Shown piece after piece: positions 55,578 through 64,000 of a DNA stretch of 64,000 bases. Position numbers and translations under genes: made by a program. The first letter of the stretch is position 1. The number at the start of each line of letters is the position of its first letter. The notes under the pieces are model-generated. The model was not told the DNA's origin. It saw only the letters and a list, made by a program, of their open reading frames with translations, and made no database searches. Origin of the DNA: Desulfobacteraceae bacterium 4572_130 (GTDB lineage Bacteria > Desulfobacterota > Desulfobacteria > Desulfobacterales > Desulfobacteraceae); contig NBLN01000004.1 in NCBI GenBank assembly GCA_002084425.1, forward strand, positions 1-64,000, read 5' to 3'.

Positions 55578-57914
55578 TTAGAATCCTTTAAAAGGATTTG
55601 GGCCAAGAGCTTCTACTTCTTCAACAAATGAGGTGAGAAGTAAAGGAAGTTTGTCATATTCATCAATGGCAATCTCTTCAAATCTAACACGCTCCTCTTC
55701 AAGGGCAAGACTTGAAAGTGCATCACCAATTTTTTGAACTCTTATTTCCGCAAGCTCACTGCCCTTTACAAAATGACATTGATAATCATCACCTTTTTTA
55801 CAACCAATAACAATAACACCATCCATTCCCTGGGCAAGTGCATCTTTAATCCAGATTGTATTAAGAGAACCAAGACAGCGAATAGGTATTACACGTACAT
55901 CTGGTGAATAATCAACCCTGTTCATACCAACCATATCAAGGGCAGGATATGCATCATTCTCACATACAAGGGCAAGAATTCTATAGGGAGGTTCATCATA
56001 ATCATCTTCTGAAGGAACACCTACAGCCTTTATCTGGGAACCAATACTATCTATGCTGTAATCTGCAAAACTTATAATTCTTTCAGGGCATGCACCAAGG
56101 CATGTTCCACATCTTCTGCATCTAGCAGGATTAACTTTTGGTGTTCCCTTTTCATCATCATCAAGAGCTCCAAAAGGACATTCTACGGTACATCTCTTAC
56201 ACTGAGTGCATCTTTGAAAAAAGAAATCAGGAAATGTCATATCCCCGGATCTTGGATGAACTGCCACACCTCTATTAACAGATTCAATACACTGAATAGC
56301 TTTAAGAGCAGCACCTGTTGCATCTTCTATTGATTCTTCAATAGTCATACTACGTCGTATGGCACCTGCTGCATAAAGACCTGTTCTTTGTGTTTCATAG
56401 GGAAAACAAATATAATTTGAGTCAGCATATCCACCAAATATATCATTATCACGGAAACCAGGTCCCTGTCTGTAGGCAAGGTTAATAACAGGATCATCAA
56501 CTGTTACAGGAACCATTCCATTAGCAAGAACTACCATATCTGCTTTAATATTAAGATTATCACCTAGAAGAGTATTGTTTGCATCAACAATAAGAGAATC
56601 ACCCTGTTGAGTTACACTAGTTACAGCACCTTTAGTAAGAAATATTCCATTATCCTGCTGTATGGATTTATAAAAATTTTCCTGGAGCCCTGGAGTTCTC
56701 ATATGTTGATAAATTATATAAGCTTTACCATCTTTATAATCTTCTCTAACATATTTAGCATGTTTTAAGGCAACTCCGCTTGTTACAGCACCACAGTAAT
56801 CAAAGTCTGCATCATCTTCATCTTTTCCCGGAGATTGGACAAATACAACATTCTTTGCCTCTTTACCATCTGAAGGTCTTATAATTTTACCATTACCTGC
56901 AATTTTTTCAAATTCATCATTAGTAATAACATCAGGAAGATCAATGCCAAGATGAGCAAATTCTTCACCTTCAAGTTTAGAAAGACGCCAGCCTGCAGCA
57001 AGAATAACAGCACCATAAAGTTCACCATCTGGATCCAGGGAAAGAATATCATTTTTCCCTTTATTATATTCAAGGTATTTTGCATGTTGATCTTCTGCAT
57101 TAAGTTCATTACCTTTTTCATCAACAAGCATTTCTTCGGGAAGTGGGAATGGAACATCCCAAGGTATTCTTTCACCGGGTTTTTTAAATGTAACTGTAAA
57201 TTCTCCGGGCTGTCCTGCAATACGGGCAACTTCTGTATTTGTTTTTATAGTAATATTGGAATAGTTTTCAAGCTCTTGAATTTTTTCATCAATTATTGTG
57301 GGAATAATATCTTCAAAAGGCTCAGAAACAGGCATTTGCGAACGCATATTAGTTAAATATCCACCAAGTTTATCCTGTTTTTCAACAATAGTTACTTCAA
57401 AACCTGCCTTTGAAGCATCAATAGCTGCTGAAATTCCTGTAATACCACCTCCAAGAACAAGAATTTTTTTGGAAAAAGATTCTGTTTTATATGGCTCTGG
57501 AATATTAATTTTTTCAACTTTAATCATACCCATTTTAATATAATCTTCAGCTTTCATCTGAATTGGATCAAAATGTTCTTCATCATCTTTTTGATCTTCT
57601 TCAAGTTTTGGATATGTTTCCCTTGAATGAGGCCATACAACTCCTTCTCTCAAATTAACCCTTTCAATAACGCAACCTTTAAAATCAAACACATCAAAAT
57701 TTACGCGCCTTGAGCAGGCACCAATAACTATAGCATTGACTTTATCGTCATCAACATCTTTTTGAATGAGTTTAACACCTTCTTCCCCACAAAGAAATGG
57801 ATGAGTAGTACAGTTTATACCCTCTTCATCCGGAACTTCGACAAGGTCCTCCATATCAAGGACATCTCCGATTCCACAGCCTGTACATATATACACACCA
57901 TATTTTTTATCCAT
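55578..57914 (-). CDS. qmoB: QmoB, flavin/Fe-S subunit of the Qmo complex
   Basis: The 778-residue protein is a HdrA-type flavoprotein: FAD-binding GGGITGISAAIDASKAG (about 154-170), then two 4Fe-4S motifs (CTQCKRCTVECPFG, about 569-582; CRRCGTCLGACPE, about 602-614). A C-terminal MvhD/HdrD-like domain (about 640-740: ALVCENDAYPA, IPIRCLGSL, GCKKGDDYQC) carries more Cys. It starts 4 bp after qmoA. Confidence 0.95.
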   Translation of the reverse strand: MDKKYGVYICTGCGIGDVLDMEDLVEVPDEEGINCTTHPFLCGEEGVKLIQKDVDDDKVNAIVIGACSRRVNFDVFDFKGCVIERVNLREGVVWPHSRETYPKLEEDQKDDEEHFDPIQMKAEDYIKMGMIKVEKINIPEPYKTESFSKKILVLGGGITGISAAIDASKAGFEVTIVEKQDKLGGYLTNMRSQMPVSEPFEDIIPTIIDEKIQELENYSNITIKTNTEVARIAGQPGEFTVTFKKPGERIPWDVPFPLPEEMLVDEKGNELNAEDQHAKYLEYNKGKNDILSLDPDGELYGAVILAAGWRLSKLEGEEFAHLGIDLPDVITNDEFEKIAGNGKIIRPSDGKEAKNVVFVQSPGKDEDDADFDYCGAVTSGVALKHAKYVREDYKDGKAYIIYQHMRTPGLQENFYKSIQQDNGIFLTKGAVTSVTQQGDSLIVDANNTLLGDNLNIKADMVVLANGMVPVTVDDPVINLAYRQGPGFRDNDIFGGYADSNYICFPYETQRTGLYAAGAIRRSMTIEESIEDATGAALKAIQCIESVNRGVAVHPRSGDMTFPDFFFQRCTQCKRCTVECPFGALDDDEKGTPKVNPARCRRCGTCLGACPERIISFADYSIDSIGSQIKAVGVPSEDDYDEPPYRILALVCENDAYPALDMVGMNRVDYSPDVRVIPIRCLGSLNTIWIKDALAQGMDGVIVIGCKKGDDYQCHFVKGSELAEIRVQKIGDALSSLALEEERVRFEEIAIDEYDKLPLLLTSFVEEVEALGPNPFKGF

Positions 57915-57918
57915 GATA

Positions 57919-59193
57919 TTACCTCCCTACCAAAGTTTGAATAGCTTTTAATGCCATTCCAGTTGCATTTTGATTAGATGTTATAACATCTGCTGGCTTA
58001 TTAGCACATCCTGCTGCAAACATACCGCCTTCTTTAAAATCATTAACAATAAAACCATCTGAATTAAATTGAAGGTCTGCATTAGGTTTATCCAAAGAAG
58101 CATTTGGCTGCATTCCAGTTGCAAGAACAAGCATATCTACATTTTGCCGTACTTTTTCACCTGAAATTGTATCTTCAGCAACAAGATTAATATTTCCTGT
58201 GCTTTCTTCTTCTGAAACTTCAGCAACTTTTCCCTTTATAAAAAAGATGTTTTCATCTTGTTTCAATTTTTTATAAAAATTTTCATATTTTCTTCCAGAA
58301 GCTCTAATATCAATATAATAAATATAAATCTTTGCATTAGGATACTGTCCTCTCAAATATGTTGCATGTTTAAGAGAAGCCATACAGCAGATATACGAAC
58401 AATAAGAAAGATGATTTTCATCCCTTGAGCCTGCACATTGAGCAAAAGCTATTGTATCAGGAGCCTTGCTGTCTGAGGGTCTTAGTATTTCGCCTTTTGT
58501 TGGTCCATTAGGTGCTGCAAGTCTTTCAAGCATCATATTAGTAATAATATTTTGATACATCCCAAAACCAAGATTACTTATTTTTCTAGCATCATAAGGT
58601 GTCCAGCCTGTTGCCCAAACAATAGCGCCAACTTTAAATTCCAAACTTTTTTCCTGCATATCAAAATCAATGGCATCAAATTTACATGCCTCTTTTACCT
58701 TGTTTTTATCATCTTCTAACATTGATGAAGACATTACATAGCGTGAAGGGAATGCTATGTTATTTGGAAGATATGCAGCTTTTCTTTTATCCATCCCTAG
58801 ATTATAATCATTGGAAATTTCAGATTCACAAACTTTTTCGCATTCTCCACATGCAGTGCATTTTTCATTTACATATCTTGGGGTTATTTTTATTTTAACT
58901 GTATAATCCCCTGGAGAACCATCAACTTCTTCAACCTCTGCCATAGTAAAAACTTTAATTTTTGGATTATCTTTTATTCTTCTGTAATTTATCTCAAGTC
59001 CGCATGTAGGCGGGCAAAGTTTGGGAAAGTATTGTTTAAGTTGAGATACTCTTCCCCCAAGAGAAGGTTCTTTCTCAACAAGCAATACTTCATACCCTAC
59101 CTCGGCAGATTCTATGGCAGTAGTCAAGCCACTAATACCGCCGCCAACCACCATAATAATTCCACCAGTTGAGGCTGATTTATCTGTTGTCAT
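57919..59193 (-). CDS. qmoA: QmoA, flavoprotein subunit of the Qmo complex
   Basis: QmoA is the small HdrA-like FAD protein. The FAD motif GGGISGLTTAIESAEVGYE is near the N-terminus, and a single Fe-S motif CTACGECEKVCE lies near 130. I chose the ATG at 59193 over the in-frame start at 59229, because GGAGGG lies 7 nt upstream of it and the 12 extra residues do not resemble the family. A terminator separates it from aprA. Confidence 0.95.
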   Translation of the reverse strand: MTTDKSASTGGIIMVVGGGISGLTTAIESAEVGYEVLLVEKEPSLGGRVSQLKQYFPKLCPPTCGLEINYRRIKDNPKIKVFTMAEVEEVDGSPGDYTVKIKITPRYVNEKCTACGECEKVCESEISNDYNLGMDKRKAAYLPNNIAFPSRYVMSSSMLEDDKNKVKEACKFDAIDFDMQEKSLEFKVGAIVWATGWTPYDARKISNLGFGMYQNIITNMMLERLAAPNGPTKGEILRPSDSKAPDTIAFAQCAGSRDENHLSYCSYICCMASLKHATYLRGQYPNAKIYIYYIDIRASGRKYENFYKKLKQDENIFFIKGKVAEVSEEESTGNINLVAEDTISGEKVRQNVDMLVLATGMQPNASLDKPNADLQFNSDGFIVNDFKEGGMFAAGCANKPADVITSNQNATGMALKAIQTLVGR

Positions 59194-59447
59194 GCTGTTC
59201 CCTCCGTGCGTAAAAAGTATTTTTTTCATTTAAGATGCCTAATTTGTTATTTTCAGGCACCCTCCCCTTTCTCCTTTTTTATAAATCTGTAAAAAATAAT
59301 ATTTTACAACCTTATAAAAAAGGAGATAGGACAAATTTAACAGCATTATAAAAATTCTCAGTACTTTGTCCCAGTATTTTTTTAAATTTTTAAATACTAG
59401 ATTTTATATATGAAATTTTTTAATTAGCTATCTATATTTCAAATTTG

Positions 59448-59492
59448 AAAAAACCTCCAGACACATTTTTTTGCATCTGGAGGTTTTTTTTC
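59448..59492 (-). terminator. Strong intrinsic terminator after aprA
   Basis: Stem CCTCCAGA / TCTGGAGG extended by six A-T pairs, loop of about 14 nt including a T run, and a run of eight T or A on each side. It lies 37 bp past the aprA stop and 255 bp before qmoA, so apr and qmo are probably separate transcripts, or qmo receives only read-through. Confidence 0.92.
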
Positions 59493-59528
59493 TTAAAAAT
59501 ATATACCTAGAATATTCTCTTATTAAAA

Positions 59529-61502
59529 TTAATCAGAGATAATTTTTTGGTATGGAACTTTTTTAAGAGTCCATTCATTTGTTTCTTTATTATATAATGA
59601 ATTAACAAAACAGAACCATTCTTCATCATTTTGACCCATGAAGTCACCTCTGTAGTAGAATCCAGGATATCTTGATTCTTCGCGGTATTGAATATGACGA
59701 GTATGAGCTTGAACTGTGTAAAGACGATGATTAATTTCCCAAGCTCTAAGAAGCTCATGAAGATCACCAGCAGCTATTTTTTCAAGATCCTCACGGAAAT
59801 ATTCAAAATTTTCCATAAGTATCTCAAGAGCTTTACCACCAGTCATGTAGTATGTTGCAGTTCCGCCACCATACTCATTAGTCATCTTCATAAGACGCAT
59901 TGCCATACCAGCAGGTTTGCAATAATTGGGGTTAATGTCTTCAGCAGTTGTATATTCACAATGATCAAGATAATTTCTAACTGGTTTGTAAACAAAATCA
60001 ACAATTTCATCATCTGTTTCTTTAAAACTTACTTCTTCAGGATTGTCTCTGATATATCTGACCATCTCTTTTGCACAGATACGACCTTCAGCATGGGAAC
60101 CAGATGAGAATTTATGACCAGAGCAGCCAACGCCGTCACCAGAGGTAAACAGACCTTTAATAGTGGTCATACGGTTGTAAACTTTGTCTCCAACACCCCA
60201 TTTGTAGTCAGCAGGAACCCAGTCTTCGTCAGGACCTGAACACCAAATACCGCAACAACCAGAATGTGAACCAAGGAGATAAGGTTCAGTAGGCATAATT
60301 TCTGAATCTTTTTTCTCAGGCTCAGTATTTGTTGCACACCAGAGGTTTGCCTGACCACATGTCATATCAAGAAAATCTTCCCAAGCTTCAGATTCAAGGT
60401 GTTTAAGCTCTTTTTTGCTCATAGTTGCACCAAGTTTTGCCAAAGCATCAGAAGTTTTCATGATAATTGGACCACGACCTTCTTTGTATTCTTTCATCAT
60501 AAGATGATTTCTCAGACAAGTTGGAGTAACAGCTGCGGTTCCATATGGAGCATATTTTTCAAGCTCTGCCTTTGCTTCATCACTTGCAGCATAATTTTCA
60601 CCAAGTCCATTAACAGTCTGTGCTTTAAAAAGAAGGAACCATGCACCAACAGGTCCATAACCATCTTTAAAACGTGCTGGGGTGAAACGATTTTCCATCA
60701 TGGAAAGTTCAGCACCAGCTCTTAATGCCATTGTATAGGTAGAACCAGCATTCCATACAGGATACCATGCACGACCTTTACCTTCACCAACTGAACGGGG
60801 TTGATAAATATTAACAGCACCACCGCATGCAACCATAATAACTTTGGCTTTAATTATATATACTTTATTTTCACGAACTGAGAAACCTACTGCTCCAGCA
60901 ATTTTACTTGGATCATCTTTATCATTAAGAAGTTCAACTATAAAACATCTTTCAAGAATATTTTCATCACCAAGAGCAAGTTTTCCTGCTTCAGCAACGA
61001 TTCTCTTGTAGGATTCACCATTAATCATAATCTGCCATTTTCCAGTACGAACTGGAGTAGCACCAGATTTAAGAGTACCAGCTTTTTTACCTTTTTTACC
61101 ATCAAGATTTTTTCCATCATCTGTTTTTTTCCAAATAGGAAGTCCCCATTCTTCAAAAAGATGAACAGAATCATCAACATGACGACCAAGATCAAAAATA
61201 AGGTCTTCACGCACAATACCCATAAGATCATTTCTTACCATGCGAACATAATCTTCAGGTTTGTTTTCTCCAATATATGTATTAATAGCTGAAAGACCCT
61301 GAGCTACTGCACCTGATCTTTCAAGGGCAGCTTTATCACAAAGAAGAATCTTTGTATCATCGCTTGCCCATTTTTTTATTTCAAAAGCTGTTCCGCAGGC
61401 AGCCATACCGCCACCAATGATCAGAACATCAACATCTCTTTTGTCAACCTCTGGATCTCTTACAGCTTTAAGTTCTCCAATAGGCTTATTAGGTAATGCC
61501 AT
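59529..61502 (-). CDS. aprA: Adenylylsulfate (APS) reductase alpha subunit AprA
   Basis: AprA reduces APS to sulfite and AMP in the cytoplasm. The 657-residue flavoprotein has the FAD site VDVLIIGGGMAACGTAFEIKKWA near the N-terminus, AQGLSAINTYIG (about 68-79), and conserved blocks such as ENRFTPARFKDGYGPVGAWF (about 270-289) and SHSGCCGIWCSGP (about 405-417). The length is normal. It lies 56 bp downstream of aprB. Confidence 0.98.
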   Translation of the reverse strand: MALPNKPIGELKAVRDPEVDKRDVDVLIIGGGMAACGTAFEIKKWASDDTKILLCDKAALERSGAVAQGLSAINTYIGENKPEDYVRMVRNDLMGIVREDLIFDLGRHVDDSVHLFEEWGLPIWKKTDDGKNLDGKKGKKAGTLKSGATPVRTGKWQIMINGESYKRIVAEAGKLALGDENILERCFIVELLNDKDDPSKIAGAVGFSVRENKVYIIKAKVIMVACGGAVNIYQPRSVGEGKGRAWYPVWNAGSTYTMALRAGAELSMMENRFTPARFKDGYGPVGAWFLLFKAQTVNGLGENYAASDEAKAELEKYAPYGTAAVTPTCLRNHLMMKEYKEGRGPIIMKTSDALAKLGATMSKKELKHLESEAWEDFLDMTCGQANLWCATNTEPEKKDSEIMPTEPYLLGSHSGCCGIWCSGPDEDWVPADYKWGVGDKVYNRMTTIKGLFTSGDGVGCSGHKFSSGSHAEGRICAKEMVRYIRDNPEEVSFKETDDEIVDFVYKPVRNYLDHCEYTTAEDINPNYCKPAGMAMRLMKMTNEYGGGTATYYMTGGKALEILMENFEYFREDLEKIAAGDLHELLRAWEINHRLYTVQAHTRHIQYREESRYPGFYYRGDFMGQNDEEWFCFVNSLYNKETNEWTLKKVPYQKIISD

Positions 61503-61558
61503 TATATTCCTCCAAAATTATAAATTAAAATATTAATTAAATGGATGACAGTAAAAAT

Positions 61559-61996
61559 TTAAGCAAGCTCTGTTGGAGCTTTGAGTTCATAACCATCTGC
61601 TTCCTGTGTAGAAAGAAGTCCACTGTCAAGGTCTTTACCTTTAAGGTCAAGATAAGCATTTGCTTCGCCTTCAGGAGTAGTTCTGATAGGGAACTTAAAA
61701 CGTTTTATAACTCCATTTCTAAACTTACATGTCCACATAATGTCTTCTGTGCCCATCATTGGAACAACACTGCTTCCCATTGGAACAAAATCAGAGTAAC
61801 CTCTGCATTCAATTGCTTGAGAAGGACAAATTTTCACACATGAGTAACATTCCCAGCATTGATCTGGTTCTTGATTGTATGCCTTCATCTCATTAGGTTC
61901 AAGTACCATAAGGTCATTAGGACAAATATACATACATGCTGTTTTGTCCCCACCCTTGCAGCCGTCACATTTTTCAGCTATTACAAAAGATGGCAT
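61559..61996 (-). CDS. aprB: APS reductase beta subunit AprB
   Basis: AprB is the ferredoxin-type subunit that carries two 4Fe-4S clusters. Motifs are CDGCKGGDKTACMYICPND (about 10-28) and CWECYSCVKICPSQA (about 47-61), followed by the long C-terminal tail that wraps AprA. GGAGG precedes the ATG. The sat gene, often upstream, is absent; 1.1 kb without genes lies there instead. Confidence 0.98.
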   Translation of the reverse strand: MPSFVIAEKCDGCKGGDKTACMYICPNDLMVLEPNEMKAYNQEPDQCWECYSCVKICPSQAIECRGYSDFVPMGSSVVPMMGTEDIMWTCKFRNGVIKRFKFPIRTTPEGEANAYLDLKGKDLDSGLLSTQEADGYELKAPTELA

Positions 61997-62019
61997 TTAT
62001 ATTACCTCCCTCAATTGTG

Positions 62020-62043
62020 TGTTGAAACTAAGATGTTTCAACA
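62020..62043. promoter_or_regulatory. Inverted repeat upstream of aprB (possible operator)
   Basis: Perfect 9-bp arms TGTTGAAAC / GTTTCAACA around 6 bp, ending 24 bp before the aprB start. It would be in the 5' leader if the promoter at 62180-62209 is used. A redox or sulfur regulator site (Rex- or HcpR-like) is possible, but no exact consensus match is claimed. Confidence 0.5.
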
Positions 62044-62179
62044 ACATTAATTAACATAATACGACATAAAAAACTATATGCCGCGTTATTATACAAAAAT
62101 AGATCAATATTTGACCTGTTTATCCTAATCTATAATTTTAAAATCACTAATTAATAATTCAAAAATTATAAAAATTATA

Positions 62180-62209
62180 AAAATATCACCCGCTAAAATA
62201 CTTTGTCAA
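62180..62209 (-). promoter_or_regulatory. Possible sigma-70 promoter for aprBA
   Basis: On the minus strand TTGACA (62204-62209) is followed after 18 bp by TATTTT (62180-62185). The -35 box is perfect and the -10 box moderate. It implies a leader of about 175 nt that contains the 62020-62043 dyad. Confidence 0.45.
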
Positions 62210-62890
62210 GAATTATTCTATACCTAGGTCTAGCACCTATTTATTTTAAAATTTATGCAAAGCATGGTATAGATATTTCTCTTTAAATTTAAATTATTTT
62301 TTTAGTTAAATCCAGTTTTATCCAGCTCCAAATCCTCCCCCCTGAAATTGGACAAACTCATAAAAAGTTGGTGATGTACCAATATGTTATTTAAGAATAT
62401 CAACGCTTATTATTTTACCAAATTTTATAACATCTTGTTGAAAACATTTTATAAGGAATAAAAAAATAATATTTTTATATTATTTCAAATGTTTAGATTT
62501 GAATCTTTAAATAAATTTAATTGTTTATTTGATTTTTTTCAATATTTAATTCCTTGTTTTTTTATTATTTGTATAACTAGAATTCATAAAACTTGTATTC
62601 AAATCCAAAAAAAGTTAAAAAAATATGGTTAAAATTTGAAAATAATCACTCCCTGGGCATATATAGATACAAATATAATCAAAATATGGAACCCTTTAAA
62701 TAACTGGCATAATAATGCCCCAATTATTAATATCTGACCGCAACAAATTATTTATAAAGATTAAAAAAGAATCTAGTGTTTCATATAAATATTAAGGAAA
62801 AAGCTTTTAAATGAAATGGTACAAAAAAATGGGTTAATTTTTAATTGTTTGCCCGAGCAGCATCAATAACTTTTTACTAAATCACTAAGC

Positions 62891-62952
62891 TTGTAAAAGT
62901 CAACTAATTCAATGATGAAATTTATAAAAAAAATGCCCGAGTAAAAAGCTCT
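62891..62952 (+). repeat. F3 dispersed repeat copy (diverged)
   Basis: GTCAACTAATTCAATGATGA and then TTTATAAAAAAAATGCCCGA match the reverse of the F3 copies at 22703 and 23855 at one end, and the copies at 8897 and 18281 at the other. This copy links both variants into one family. Confidence 0.55.
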
Positions 62953-62960
62953 ATATACAA

Positions 62961-63028
62961 AATGTAGTATTTTTTCAAGGATTAAATGATACATATAGTA
63001 TTTTGAAGTCTTGAAAAAATACTACATT
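62961..63028. promoter_or_regulatory. 19-bp perfect inverted repeat upstream of ilvE
   Basis: Arms AATGTAGTATTTTTTCAAG (62961-62979) and its exact complement (63010-63028) enclose 30 bp. The right arm ends 84 bp before the ilvE ATG. It could be an operator, an RNA hairpin or the ends of a small lost insertion element. Confidence 0.6.
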
Positions 63029-63112
63029 AAAGTAAATGAAGAGTTTTTGCAACATCATCAATATTCGTAAAATAGCTATCAAATTATATAAAAAATATTT
63101 ATGGAGGATTTA

Positions 63113-64000
63113 ATGCAATTATCTATTACAAAAAAAAATAAACAAGGGACAAGACCTGATGATTCAGAATTGAGTTTTGGCAAAAAATTTACAGATCATA
63201 TGTTTAATATGGATTATTCCCCCAGCAAGGGATGGCATAATCCACGCATAGAGCCATTTGCTAATATTTCTCTTTCACCTGCAACTATGGTGCTTCATTA
63301 TGGACAGGAAATTTTTGAAGGTTTAAAAGCATATAAAACTTCCAGAAAAGACATTCAGCTTTTTAGAGCAAGAGATAGTTTTAAACGCATGAATAGGTCT
63401 GCAAAAGGTTTATGCGTTCCTGAAATTGATATTGATTTTATTATGGATTGCCTTAAAGAGCTTTTAAAAATTGAAAGAAATTGGATTCCAGAAACATTTG
63501 GAACTTCACTATATATAAGACCTACAATTATTGCAACCGATGCTTTCCTTGGAGTAAAAGCCTCTGATACCTATAGATTTTTTATTATTTTATCTCCTGT
63601 TGGAGCCTATTATGCTGCAGGATTTAATCCAGTAAAAATATTAGTTTCAGATGAACATGTTAGAGCTGTAAAAGGTGGGGTTGGAGAATATAAAACTTCA
63701 GGAAATTATGCTGCAAGCCTTTTAGCATCCGAAAAAGCAACAAAACAAGGTTATGCACAAGTTCTTTGGCTGGATGGTGTTGAAAGAAAATATATAGAAG
63801 AAGTTGGATCTATGAATATTTTCTTTTATATTGGAGATGAACTTGTTACGCCAGAACTTAATGGAAGTATTTTACCTGGAATAACCAGATATTCTGTTCT
63901 CCAACTTGCTAGAAAATGGGGCATGAAAGTTTCTGAGAGGAAAATTAGTATTAATGAAGTTATGAATGCCCATAAACAAAAAACGTTAAAAGAAGTTTTT
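63113..64000 (+). CDS. ilvE: Branched-chain-amino-acid aminotransferase (3' partial)
   Basis: This PLP enzyme transaminates Leu, Ile and Val. 296 residues are present and the window ends inside the gene. Family blocks: HYGQEIFEGLKAYK (about 63-76), the Arg-rich LFRARDSFKRMNRSA, and the PLP-lysine region KGGVGEYKTSGNYAASLLA (about 186-204), with EEVGSMNIFF after it. GGAGGA lies just before the ATG. The C-terminal residues (about 60) are missing because of the window edge. Confidence 0.95.
   Translation, partial: MQLSITKKNKQGTRPDDSELSFGKKFTDHMFNMDYSPSKGWHNPRIEPFANISLSPATMVLHYGQEIFEGLKAYKTSRKDIQLFRARDSFKRMNRSAKGLCVPEIDIDFIMDCLKELLKIERNWIPETFGTSLYIRPTIIATDAFLGVKASDTYRFFIILSPVGAYYAAGFNPVKILVSDEHVRAVKGGVGEYKTSGNYAASLLASEKATKQGYAQVLWLDGVERKYIEEVGSMNIFFYIGDELVTPELNGSILPGITRYSVLQLARKWGMKVSERKISINEVMNAHKQKTLKEVF

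Larger units (their letters stand above)
61997..63112. other. Long intergenic region between aprB and ilvE
   Basis: The 1.1 kb between divergent aprB and ilvE encodes no gene that I can see. It holds the aprB dyad and candidate promoter, repeat-like DNA near 62745-62790, an F3-related copy (62891-62952) and a 19-bp inverted repeat (62961-63028). The stretch 62380-62650 is plain AT-rich sequence. Confidence 0.6.

Noticed and set aside
62640-63112. A T-box or leucine-rich leader peptide before ilvE
   Set aside because: No T-box core, specifier loop or short frame rich in Leu/Ile/Val codons was found. Only the 19-bp inverted repeat stands out.

Overview
The window is AT-rich DNA of a sulfate-reducing bacterium, most likely a low-GC member of the Desulfobacterales (Desulfobacterota). 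The strongest evidence is the complete dissimilatory block aprB-aprA-qmoA-qmoB-qmoC. A futalosine-pathway menaquinone gene (mqnD), a Tol-Pal system, MlaA/MlaC lipid-trafficking genes, a second ExbB/ExbD/TonB set and a SufC/SufB pair point to a Gram-negative, respiring, Fe-S-rich anaerobe. Intergenic DNA is long and filled with dispersed repeats.

Layout. 1-2.1 kb: end of an mla operon (mlaC cut by the window edge, mlaA, nadE). 2.1-6.1 kb: rpoD and dnaG on the minus strand. 6.6-8.5 kb: an orphan YcaO-TPR protein and a CAU tRNA. 8.9-11.0 kb: nif3-like gene, zinc-ribbon gene and RNase P RNA. 11.1-15.9 kb: a secreted protein, then a four-gene unit sufC-sufB-(HPr-domain protein)-(DHH phosphoesterase). 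16.0-16.6 kb: broken adhesin-like gene. 16.7-18.2 kb: ksgA and a DUF2062 gene. 18.4-23.7 kb: tolQ, tolR, tolA/tonB, tolB, pal, cpoB. 24.5-28.7 kb: ruvC, ruvA, ruvB, an L,D-transpeptidase and a small membrane protein. 28.7-34.1 kb (minus): tsaB, lon, an LRR-Roc GTPase remnant and apbE.

34.2-46.3 kb is a type I-B CRISPR-Cas island. It has a 40-repeat array, a leader, then cas4, cas2, cas1, a toxin-antitoxin remnant, cas3, cas5, cas7, cas8b and cas6, all read on the minus strand. An IS3-family transposase remnant borders it. 46.8-48.7 kb: tonB, exbD, exbB. 48.9-54.1 kb: assorted metabolism (UROD/MetE-like, transglutaminase-like, DUF362 ferredoxin, cyclase, mqnD, MoaD/ThiS-like). 54.2-62.0 kb: qmoCBA and aprAB on the minus strand. 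63.1 kb to the end: a branched-chain aminotransferase cut by the window edge.

How parts work together. AprAB reduces APS to sulfite and QmoABC links it to the menaquinone pool, to which MqnD contributes. The Tol-Pal and Exb/Ton sets energise the outer membrane. RuvABC resolves Holliday junctions. The CRISPR-Cas island looks structurally complete, but it carries signs of rearrangement: a toxin-antitoxin module inserted beside cas1 with a duplicated cas1 5' end, a ten-G tract in cas7, a fused repeat pair, and two spacers that overlap on opposite strands of one target. No wholly new multi-gene system is obvious. The best candidates for something little described are the sufCB-HPr-DHH unit, the YcaO-TPR protein, and a family of about 95-bp two-hairpin elements that usually sit just upstream of gene starts.
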